Origin: JAFGFY01 sp964520425
Lineage (GTDB): Bacteria > Desulfobacterota > DSM-4660 > Desulfatiglandales > HGW-15
Reading direction: 5' to 3'
NCBI GenBank assembly: GCA_964520425.1
Contig: CAZFMX010000032.1
Location: forward strand, 1 to 31,837
Length of the DNA stretch: 31,837 nucleotides
Shown here piece after piece: positions 25,373-31,837 of this stretch. The position numbers and the translations under genes are program-made. Positions within the stretch are counted from its first letter, which is position 1; each line of letters begins with the position of its first letter. Below the pieces are notes generated by a model, which was given only the letters and a program-made list of their open reading frames with translations, had not been told where the DNA came from and did not search any database.

Positions 25373-26314
25373 TTATCGAGTAGCAACAACAGATTGCGAA
25401 TTAATGTACTCCCATAAATTTGCTGTTTTTCGAATCTTCCAGGCAATATCCTTTTTCTCGATAATTTCTAAGGGTGGATCGAATACACCATCCCCATCTG
25501 ATAAGATGCGCTGGATATTGCCCATTCCGCGGCCTCCATACTGACCATCTGGTTTTCCGCCTAACCATAGTTCAGAATCCATGAAGGATTCGTCCCAAGA
25601 GAAAGGATCTGAGAACAAGAACATAGAGTCTTTTTTGCGTAAAACCCGATCGGCTTCAGCTAAATGTAGCAGCGGGTCGGGGACCTTCTCCAATATATTC
25701 ACGGAAGAAACAGCTGAAAAAAGACTCTTTGGAAAGGGAAGCGCCAAGGCGTCGGCGACAATGAACTCCATATTGTCGTAATTCCATTGATCCTCCAAAT
25801 CACACGAACGCCTTTCAGTAATATGCCCTTCAATGATGAGGTCAAAATCCAGCCTTCTCTTGACCATTAGTTCCCGTGCTTTTCCGATGAAGGCCTTGGA
25901 TGTATCAATCCCGATGACATAAGAATAGGTCTTGCTCATTTCAAAGGATAACCTTCCAACAGCACATCCGATATCCAAAGCATAGCCGTTCGAACCTTTG
26001 AAATAGGCTGACCATATCTTATAGGCATCGGTCGCATCAGGATCATTGAAGAAATCACAGAAATGACTCCACAAATATGCAGATAACATCCCCCTTGAAT
26101 TATATCCCGTACCATTCGACAACACAGACTGTGACTTTTCAGGCAAAATGAACGCAATCCCCTTCTGTATCGGGTAGGTTCGTCCACAATCCGAACACAC
26201 CAGTCGACCTTCTATCACGTCCTCATCCTCTTCCTCATGAATATCAAGATCCAAGGATATTTCTTCGGGGATGCATTCCGGACACAAGAGATTCTCATTC
26301 AACCATTTCTTCAT
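25373..26314 (-). CDS. Class I SAM-dependent methyltransferase with N-terminal zinc-ribbon (Trm112-like)
   Basis: A 313-residue protein. The N-terminus carries two Cys pairs, C11-x2-C14 and C40-x2-C43 (LVCSDCGRTYPIQKGIAFIL), a Trm112-like zinc ribbon, with an acidic insert between. A Rossmann methyltransferase follows: motif I ALDIGCAVGRLSFEM (about 112-126), motif II VIGIDTSKAF, then FIVADALALPFP and SSVNILEKVPDPLLHLAEADRVL. The target is unknown. It is immediately upstream of the second molybdoenzyme and probably in one transcript with it, so it may modify that enzyme, its cofactor route or its product; this is inference. AGGAGGGG lies about 11 bases before the ATG. Confidence 0.82.
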   Translation of the reverse strand: MKKWLNENLLCPECIPEEISLDLDIHEEEDEDVIEGRLVCSDCGRTYPIQKGIAFILPEKSQSVLSNGTGYNSRGMLSAYLWSHFCDFFNDPDATDAYKIWSAYFKGSNGYALDIGCAVGRLSFEMSKTYSYVIGIDTSKAFIGKARELMVKRRLDFDLIIEGHITERRSCDLEDQWNYDNMEFIVADALALPFPKSLFSAVSSVNILEKVPDPLLHLAEADRVLRKKDSMFLFSDPFSWDESFMDSELWLGGKPDGQYGGRGMGNIQRILSDGDGVFDPPLEIIEKKDIAWKIRKTANLWEYINSQSVVATR

Positions 26315-26841
26315 TTCTTATTCGCCCCTCCTGACCATTTCTGTGTTTCTCTTTCTTGTATTGAGAAGCAGCCCAATTCAATTATTCTAAAGATCTATTG
26401 CTCGGTCTCACAGAAATTATTTTTTTAGTCGTACGTCTTCGATCATAGCCTACAATGTGGTAGTTCAATATAAGTCGACTCGCTTTGAGTGTCAATTCGC
26501 ATAGTTCAATGAAAAGGCCGCAATTCCAACTTCTTTCTGGAAGAGTCTATGAATGATCTTGGAGGAAATCAACTCTTTATCTAAACAATCGGTGTGTGAT
26601 GCATATCTTCTACCTGCGACCTTGGATCTTGGTCTCAGGGCTTGTGCAAATCCCTAAAAAGCCGTAGCACACCAGTATTATACACTGCCAAACACCTAAA
26701 CCGCTTGACAATGACTTATTTGAGTGGTATCAAAATTGGTTTTGATTTGACAGTCTCCTTGCTCCGCTTCATCCCCGAAGCGCTGATAGAAGACGGGGCC
26801 GATAATGTAATCATAGAAAGAGACCGAAAGGAGAACATACC
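26315..26841. other. Divergent intergenic region upstream of the rpsF operon
   Basis: 527 bases between the methyltransferase (-) and rpsF (+) with no credible gene. It should hold the promoters of both transcripts; the one I can support is listed at 26705. No repeat, tRNA or riboswitch pattern was recognised. Confidence 0.5.
26705..26733 (+). promoter_or_regulatory. Predicted sigma-70 promoter of the rpsF-rpsR-DUF2232-rplI-dnaB operon
   Basis: A perfect TTGACA (26705-26710), a 17-base spacer and TATCAA (26728-26733) lie 108 bases before the rpsF ATG. The -10 is imperfect. A second TTGACA a little downstream lacks a matching -10. The leader of about 100 bases could carry an S6:S18-type autoregulatory RNA, but I could not make out its conserved fold. 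Confidence 0.45.
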
Positions 26842-27297
26842 ATGAGGCATTTTGAAACCCTTTATATCACCAGCCCGGAATTGGGCGATGAAGACTACAA
26901 GGCTGTTATAGCCAAACATAAGGACCTAATCGAGAATGAAAAAGGTGTCATTATCAAGCTCGAAGAGTGGGGTAAGCGAAGACTTGCTTATGAGCTGAAG
27001 AAATTTGACCAAGGTTTTTATGTACTTATGGACTATTGTGGTGATGCCGGAATCACGGATGAACTCACCAGAGCACTTAAACTCGATGACAAAGTTCTCA
27101 AATATCAGACCATCAAGCTTGGTGACAATGTGAATCCCGAAGACTTGATAGAGGAGTCGAAAAGAGTCGAGGAAAAGGCTGCGGAGGAAGCTGTGGAGGA
27201 GGCTCCCACAACGGAAGATCAGACACCTGAGAAAGAAGAGGCTGTCCAGAATGAGGACTCAGAGCCGGATCAAGAGGTGGAACATGGCATTCAATAG
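26842..27297 (+). CDS. rpsF: 30S ribosomal protein S6
   Basis: S6 pairs with S18 on the platform of the small subunit. The core is standard: RHFETLYITSPELGDEDYKA at the N-terminus, GKRRLAYELKKFDQGFYVLM and LKLDDKVLKYQTIKL. After about residue 100 there is an acidic, Glu-rich extension of about 50 residues with low complexity, longer than in many S6 proteins. AAAGGAG precedes the ATG. The stop overlaps the start of rpsR by 14 bases. Confidence 0.96.
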   Translation: MRHFETLYITSPELGDEDYKAVIAKHKDLIENEKGVIIKLEEWGKRRLAYELKKFDQGFYVLMDYCGDAGITDELTRALKLDDKVLKYQTIKLGDNVNPEDLIEESKRVEEKAAEEAVEEAPTTEDQTPEKEEAVQNEDSEPDQEVEHGIQ

Positions 27298-27529
27298 ACG
27301 AAAAACGACTTATCACAGAAGAAAGGTCTGCAGGTTTTGTGCTGACAGCAGTATCGTGATTGATTACAAGGATGTCAGAATGCTGAGGTATTATACCACT
27401 GAACGTGGCAAAATCACGCCGCGACGCATCTCCGGCACCTGTGCTAAACATCAAAGGGTCCTGACTGTCGCCATAAAAAGGGCCAGAAATATTGCGCTGT
27501 TACCCTTCACAACGTCAACTCTGAAATAG
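27284..27529 (+). CDS. rpsR: 30S ribosomal protein S18
   Basis: S18 of 81 residues: RRKVCRFCADSS, IDYKDVRMLRYYTTERGKI, PRRISGTCAKHQR and AIKRARNIALLPF. Cys-x2-Cys plus Cys-x2-His make this the zinc-binding (C+) form. The frame opens further upstream, but the ATG at 27284 is the true start: it begins with the conserved MAFNRRK and has GAGGTGG just before it. The start lies inside the 3' end of rpsF (14-base overlap), so the two are translationally coupled. Confidence 0.96.
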   Translation: MAFNRRKTTYHRRKVCRFCADSSIVIDYKDVRMLRYYTTERGKITPRRISGTCAKHQRVLTVAIKRARNIALLPFTTSTLK

Positions 27530-27812
27530 TATAGGAACCCGACAAGAAGCGCTCTAAACACGTTCCCATTGACTCTTGCGACATGGCTGTTCAGTCCTAA
27601 CGCTCTCCATAGACGATGATCATTCGAGTGCCTATCCCATGCCAAAAAAAGCAGGGTTGGCTTTCGCAACTCGGCCCGAGCCGTTAGACCCCGAGATTTG
27701 TTGACGAGGTCAAATTGAGTCTCTCACTACCAAAGGGCTCGTAGGTCAGGGGAATCCGAAACCCACCATTTAATAAGGAGATATTCTTTCAAATCAAGTG
27801 GTTTGGGCTTAT

Positions 27813-27940
27813 CCCTGATCACCAGCAAGGTATTAGATGTAAGGCGCCGAGGAGCGACGACTGAGGCGTATAGGTAATACGCCGCAAGGAGGAGAGATCG
27901 AAAGCAACGCAGCAGATGATGCCTTGATGGTGAATCAGGA
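27813..27940. mobile_element. Repeat element C, copy 2 (128 bp)
   Basis: The same element as C1 at 17616-17743, with ends CCCTGATCACCAGCAAGG and CCTTGATGGTGAATCAGG, inverted apart from a one-base offset and one mismatch. The internal hairpin is GGCGTAT-AGGTA-ATACGCC. It occupies the end of the 414-base rpsR-DUF2232 gap. Its right end merges into AGGAGG (27937-27942) just before the DUF2232 frame. The earlier part of the gap (27530-27812) shows no recognisable feature. Confidence 0.8.
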
Positions 27941-27964
27941 GGAGTGCCTTCAAAATTGAAGTCC

Positions 27965-28894
27965 ATGAAACCGACAGATATCATAGGGTGCGCGGGTTCT
28001 GTGGTCCTGCTTCTCTCTGCCGCCGCCTGGATTCCCGTGCTTGGATTGTTTTTCGCCCTTCTTATACCCTTACCCTTTCTTTATTACGCGACACGACTTG
28101 GGCTCCGTGATGGCGTGAAAATCTCCGTTGTCACCCTCCTTTGTGTGGGGCTACTCAGCAACTTGGCTGGACATCCGCAGATGATGATTTCTTGCGCTGA
28201 ATCCAGCATACTTGGCCTCATACTTTCAGAACTCTACAGAAGAAGATTCACTCTGGGTCTCACCATAGTCTTGGGAACCTGCTCAGTCCTAATCGTTTCT
28301 ATCCTCCTCTTGTCCCTGGTCAGGTCATCAGAAAAAATGGGGGGTACGGAAGTGAACCCGGAATCTCATGAGAGTCGTGATGAAGAGATCATTGAGGCCT
28401 ATAAAGACTTGGGGCTTGACAAAGATGAAGCCGTTCGATTTCAAAAGGTTATGGAGGATATTATCCCAAAGATCTACCCGTCCATGTTCATCCTGGGCAC
28501 GGCCCTTAGCGTGTGTTTTATTGTGGTTCTAAGCAGACCATTATTCCGGTTCAAAGACCTCCCATACCCCAACTTCGGTCCTATGGATCAATGGCAGGCT
28601 CCTGAACTCATGGTTTGGGGTGTGATCATTACAGGTTTTGCTTTATTTCTGACTACAGGTAGTATAAAGTTGTTTGCCGTCAATGCGTTAATCATCATGG
28701 TGGCCATATACGTGTTTCACGGCCTTTCCATAACTCAGTTTTTTCTTAATAAATACCATGCGCCTCTTTTGGGAAGACTCGGGGTATACCTTTTAATCTT
28801 AATCCTGCCTTATTTTTTGATCACCCTGGCTGTTGCAGGACTATTTGATCAATGGGCAGACTTCAGAAAATTGAATCAGAAGGCCGTGACTTGA
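27965..28894 (+). CDS. DUF2232 family membrane protein
   Basis: A polytopic membrane protein of about 309 residues with roughly eight hydrophobic segments, recognised as DUF2232 (YybS-like) from its position between rpsR and rplI and its pattern: two N-terminal membrane hairpins, a charged central loop with IIEAYKDLGLDKDEAVRFQK, then four more segments. Function is unknown. The start is uncertain: GTG 27944 has AGGAGG only one base away, TTG 27956 has it at 13 bases, and ATG 27965 at 22 bases. I give the ATG. The ribosome site partly belongs to the end of repeat element C2. Confidence 0.8.
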   Translation: MKPTDIIGCAGSVVLLLSAAAWIPVLGLFFALLIPLPFLYYATRLGLRDGVKISVVTLLCVGLLSNLAGHPQMMISCAESSILGLILSELYRRRFTLGLTIVLGTCSVLIVSILLLSLVRSSEKMGGTEVNPESHESRDEEIIEAYKDLGLDKDEAVRFQKVMEDIIPKIYPSMFILGTALSVCFIVVLSRPLFRFKDLPYPNFGPMDQWQAPELMVWGVIITGFALFLTTGSIKLFAVNALIIMVAIYVFHGLSITQFFLNKYHAPLLGRLGVYLLILILPYFLITLAVAGLFDQWADFRKLNQKAVT

Positions 28895-28933
28895 CGTTAA
28901 GTGAACATCCAGGAATAAGCTTTATACCGAGTT

Positions 28934-29129
28934 GAGACCTTTGAAAAACGCTCAATTTTGTTCAAGGTCAAGGAAGGCGATAATTCTAACCCTCCCGATT
29001 TTCATCGGGACAGCCAGGAATACCCGTAGCATTTCGAGGATTAGAATTTGAGTCTGACGCCGCTTGTCCCGCCATAGCCTTTGGCGACGGCGGAAGATTG
29101 GGCAAAAGGGGGTGTTTTTCAAAGGTCTC
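28934..29129. mobile_element. MITE-like element A, copy 2 (196 bp, with target duplication)
   Basis: The termini GAGACCTTTGAAAAACG and TTTTTCAAAGGTCTC are inverted. The element is flanked exactly by the direct repeat GAGTT (28929-28933 and 29130-29134), a 5-base target-site duplication. Copy A1 has the same length. Stem AATTCTAA/TTAGAATT replaces AATCTTAA/TTAAGATT of A1 with paired changes. It lies 39 bases after the DUF2232 stop, within the ribosomal operon, and must be transcribed into the rplI leader. Confidence 0.88.
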
Positions 29130-29221
29130 GAGTTATCAATTTGATGGAGATTTGATGACTCCACTAAAGGGCCGAGAGCGAGAAATTTCCGGCCTGGGAC
29201 ATAGAAACGGAGGAAAGATTA

Positions 29222-29680
29222 GTGAAGGTCATATTAACACAAGATATTCATGAGTTGGGTTTTGAAGGGGACACAGTAAATGTAGCCAAAGGTCACGCCC
29301 GCAATTACCTCATCCCCAAAGGTCTCGCCTTGGAGGCCAACGAACAAAACATCAAACTGATGGAAACTCAGCGGAAGAAGATTGAACTTAAAAGAGCACT
29401 CGCCAAGGAAGAAGCGGAAAAGATTAAGGAGAAAATGGCGGATATTGTCGTCACTATCCCTCAGAAGGTCGGGGAAGGGGACAAATTGTTCGGTTCCGTA
29501 ACTACCATGGATATATCAGCTCATTTAGAGAAACAGGGTGTGAGTATTGATCGCCGGAAAATCGTCTTGGATAAGCCCATCAAGACCGCGGGAGAACATG
29601 AGGTTTCAGTCAAACTCTATCCCAATATCCTAAGCTCCATAAAAGTGATTGTGGTCCCAGAAGAGCAAGACCAAACATAG
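29222..29680 (+). CDS. rplI: 50S ribosomal protein L9
   Basis: L9 of 152 residues, usual length. The N-terminal domain is VILTQDIHELGFEGDTVNVA followed by GHARNYLIPKGLALEA; a long connecting helix and the C-terminal domain (GDKLFGSVTTMDI, KTAGEHEVSVKLYP) follow. The start is GTG with GGAGGA (29209-29214) 7 bases upstream. It is in the order rpsF-rpsR-DUF2232-rplI-dnaB. Element A2 lies in its leader. Confidence 0.96.
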   Translation: MKVILTQDIHELGFEGDTVNVAKGHARNYLIPKGLALEANEQNIKLMETQRKKIELKRALAKEEAEKIKEKMADIVVTIPQKVGEGDKLFGSVTTMDISAHLEKQGVSIDRRKIVLDKPIKTAGEHEVSVKLYPNILSSIKVIVVPEEQDQT

Positions 29681-29847
29681 CTTCGAGAACAGTCGATTTC
29701 AACCATTTGCAGAATCTCCGACGGCTTCAATCATTTACATGATTTTACGGGACGTTCATTTCAAACGGTCACCTTGGCTGAATTCATCCTTCAGGGCGGC
29801 TTATGTGGCCAAGGAAAACACTTTAACGAAAGGTTTCTGAATCTCGA

Positions 29848-31224
29848 ATGCCTCAGGCAATAGAAAAGACAACTCCCTCACGGGTCAAGGTCCCTCCTCA
29901 CAACATAGAGGCTGAGCAGGCCATCTTGGCAGGTATCCTGATCAATAACGATTCTTTGAATCAGATCGTGGACATCCTATTCTCTGATGATTTCTATCGT
30001 GAAGCTCATATGCATCTATTTGAAGGGATGGTCAGTCTCTATAACAACAATGAGCCCGTCGATCTCATTACCCTTTCGCAATATCTTTCGGGAAAGGATC
30101 TTCTTGAAAAAACCGGGGGTACGGACTATTTGGCATCTCTGGTTGATGCGGTTTCTACATCTGCCGGCATCCGGTTTCATGCCGAAATTGTGAGAGATCT
30201 CTCCGTGCGAAGAAAGCTGATCAGCCAGTGTTCCATCATCTCTGAGTCCTGTTTTCAGGGTTGGCAGGAAACGGACGACCTCCTCGATCAGGCAGAACAG
30301 TCTATCTTTGATATTGCCGAGCAAACCGTGGGGGAAGGTTTTACCCCCATGAAACAGGTCATCAAGAGCAGTTTTAAGAAACTCGAGAGCGTATCAGAAC
30401 TTGACGGATTTGTTACGGGAGTGCCCACGGATTTTGTCGATTTTGACCGGTTGACTGCGGGACTTCAGCCTTCAGATCTGATTATCATCGCGGGAAGACC
30501 CAGTATGGGAAAAACCGCGTTGGCCCTCAACATCGGTTACAACGCCGCAGCAAAGACAAAGAAGGCAGTGGCTGTATTTTCTCTGGAGATGGCCGACCTC
30601 CAACTGGGGCTGAGGTTGCTTGGTTTTCATTCGGGCATAGACGCCACTAAATTAAGGACCGGTTCCTTGAGAGACACGGATTGGATGAAACTCACGGAAT
30701 CGGCCAATACGCTATCCGAGCTTCCCATCTTTATTGACGATACTTCAGGACTCAGTGTCCTCGAAATGAAGGCCAAATGCAGAAGGCTTGCCAAAAAGCG
30801 TGATATTTGCCTTGTGATCATCGATTACCTGCAGTTGCTACAGGGCAGAAGAACGGCAGAGTCAAGACAGTTGGAAATCTCTGAAATATCCAGATCTTTG
30901 AAGGCTCTAGCCAAGGACCTGAATGTCCCGGTCTTGGCCTTGTCTCAGTTAAACAGGAAAGTTGAAGATCGGCCCAACAAAAGGCCCCAACTCGCGGATT
31001 TAAGGGAGAGTGGGGCTATAGAACAGGATGCGGATGTCATTGCGTTCATCTACAGGGATGAAGTGTATCACCCCACCACTGAAGAAAACCAGAATGTGGC
31101 CGAAATCATCCTAGCCAAACAGCGAAACGGGCCTACCGGCTACTTTAAACTCCATTTTCAAAAGGAACGTACCCGCTTTAGAGACTATGTGGATGAGGGC
31201 CGATACGGAGAGGGCTTCGAATAG
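29848..31224 (+). CDS. dnaB: Replicative DNA helicase DnaB
   Basis: The hexameric 5'-3' helicase of the replication fork, 458 residues with no intein. The N-terminal primase-interacting domain begins PPHNIEAEQAILAGILI. The RecA-like domain has Walker A GRPSMGKTALAL (K222), FSLEM, Walker B LVIIDYLQLL, LSQLNRKVEDRPNKRPQLAD and LRESGAIEQDADV. The ribosome site is weak (AAAGG about 14 bases away). It ends the operon and is followed by a strong intrinsic terminator. Confidence 0.97.
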   Translation: MPQAIEKTTPSRVKVPPHNIEAEQAILAGILINNDSLNQIVDILFSDDFYREAHMHLFEGMVSLYNNNEPVDLITLSQYLSGKDLLEKTGGTDYLASLVDAVSTSAGIRFHAEIVRDLSVRRKLISQCSIISESCFQGWQETDDLLDQAEQSIFDIAEQTVGEGFTPMKQVIKSSFKKLESVSELDGFVTGVPTDFVDFDRLTAGLQPSDLIIIAGRPSMGKTALALNIGYNAAAKTKKAVAVFSLEMADLQLGLRLLGFHSGIDATKLRTGSLRDTDWMKLTESANTLSELPIFIDDTSGLSVLEMKAKCRRLAKKRDICLVIIDYLQLLQGRRTAESRQLEISEISRSLKALAKDLNVPVLALSQLNRKVEDRPNKRPQLADLRESGAIEQDADVIAFIYRDEVYHPTTEENQNVAEIILAKQRNGPTGYFKLHFQKERTRFRDYVDEGRYGEGFE

Positions 31225-31279
31225 AATGCCGGTCAAAGTTGCTTCGGAACCACCCTCTTAGAACAATCGTTACGATGGC

Positions 31280-31310
31280 AAAAGGGGACGCTGTGTCCCC
31301 TTTTACTTTT
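31280..31310 (+). terminator. Intrinsic terminator after dnaB
   Basis: A perfect ten-pair stem AAAAGGGGAC / GTCCCCTTTT with a five-base loop (31290-31294), followed by ACTTTT. The stem is A/T-flanked so it can work in both directions. It ends the ribosomal-dnaB transcript. Confidence 0.85.
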
Positions 31311-31330
31311 AAGGAAAAGGAGAAGAAATA

Positions 31331-31777
31331 GTGGCTAACTGGGATAAGAAATACTTTGTGACGGATTTAGTTGACGTGGTGGGCGACGCGCCGTGGACGC
31401 CCGTCTTTGCCGATAACGAGGCGCGGCGCGTTATTTCTTTAGACAGCGACGTGTGCCAGGGCGCTTTTTATATGGAGACGGCGTGGTTCCTCCCCGGCGA
31501 CTGGCCGGAGAAAACCAAAGAGCGCAAAGACCACACAATAGGGGCGCATACGCACGACTACGACGAAGCTGTGGCATGGGTCGGCACCGACCCCGACGAC
31601 CGCTATAACCTTGGCGGGGAGATTGAGTTCTGGATTGACGGCAAGCAGAACTTTATTGACAGGAGCTTTATTGCGTTTATTCCGGCGGGCATCGAGCACG
31701 GCCCGATAAACATCAGAAAAATCACCAAACCGATGTTCCACTTTACCGCCGGCATGGGGAGGAAATACAAGGGGTAG
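31331..31777 (+). CDS. Cupin-domain protein
   Basis: A 148-residue single-domain cupin. The metal motif H73-x-H75-x3-E79 (AHTHDYDEAVAW) and a second motif PAGIEHGP with the fourth His are present, so a bound metal ion is likely. The enzymatic role is unknown. The start is GTG with AAGGAG 8 bases upstream. It lies just after the dnaB terminator and so has its own transcription start or depends on read-through. The base composition is visibly richer in G+C than its neighbours, with many CGC/GCG codons, which may mark a different origin. The remaining 60 bases of the window hold nothing recognisable. Confidence 0.8.
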   Translation: MANWDKKYFVTDLVDVVGDAPWTPVFADNEARRVISLDSDVCQGAFYMETAWFLPGDWPEKTKERKDHTIGAHTHDYDEAVAWVGTDPDDRYNLGGEIEFWIDGKQNFIDRSFIAFIPAGIEHGPINIRKITKPMFHFTAGMGRKYKG

Positions 31778-31837
31778 GGGGGATTTCTTTTATCTACTGT
31801 ACTTTTGGATAGTGATAGCTGATGTACCATGGTATGC

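Noticed and set aside
1..31837. Looked for tRNA genes, rRNA, CRISPR arrays, transposases, integrases and toxin-antitoxin pairs
   Set aside because: None recognised on either strand by reading; a dedicated tRNA or covariance search was not possible here.

Overview
The window looks like a chromosomal contig from an anaerobic member of the Desulfobacterota (former Deltaproteobacteria), probably a sulfate reducer or syntroph. The grounds are two Mo/W-bis-pterin oxidoreductases, a cysteine-rich small protein of the PxxKW type seen mainly in such bacteria, a DUF4301 protein, sodium-driven amino-acid carriers, and the order xseA - M23 peptidase - xseB - ispA - dxs - tlyA. The assignment is an inference from gene content; there is no rRNA marker here.

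Layout. 1-711 (+) is the 3' part of a thiolase. 897-6545 (-) is a run of four genes: a CocE-like hydrolase, an NTF2/SnoaL-like protein, a large bis-molybdopterin oxidoreductase and a very short 4Fe-4S partner subunit. 6898-7890 (+) is a tRNA-dihydrouridine synthase, followed by a PLP group II decarboxylase (8213-9646) and a small Cys-rich protein (9786-10064). 10363-17448 (-) is a housekeeping block: exonuclease VII (both subunits), a secreted M23 peptidase and isoprenoid precursor synthesis (ispA, dxs), ending in the rRNA methyltransferase tlyA. 17920-23009 (+) carries DUF4301, an AGCS amino-acid:cation symporter, a 62-residue acidic protein and an NSS transporter. 23109-26314 (-) pairs a second molybdopterin oxidoreductase with a zinc-ribbon methyltransferase. 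26842-31224 (+) is the ribosomal/replication operon rpsF-rpsR-DUF2232-rplI-dnaB. A cupin follows a good intrinsic terminator.

The most unusual part is between the genes. I find three families of short non-coding, terminally inverted repeat elements, each present more than once: A (2 copies, 196 bp each), B (3 copies, about 185-322 bp) and C (2 copies, 128 bp each). There are also two single large imperfect palindromes (D, 194 bp; E, about 210 bp). One A copy is flanked by an exact 5-bp direct repeat. A and C show paired compensatory changes between copies in hairpin stems. Several elements lie within about 40 bp downstream of a stop codon, and some contribute to the stop codon itself. They look like MITE-type elements tolerated at gene ends, or used there as RNA 3'-end or processing structures.

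No tRNA, rRNA, CRISPR array, prophage or transposase gene was recognised.
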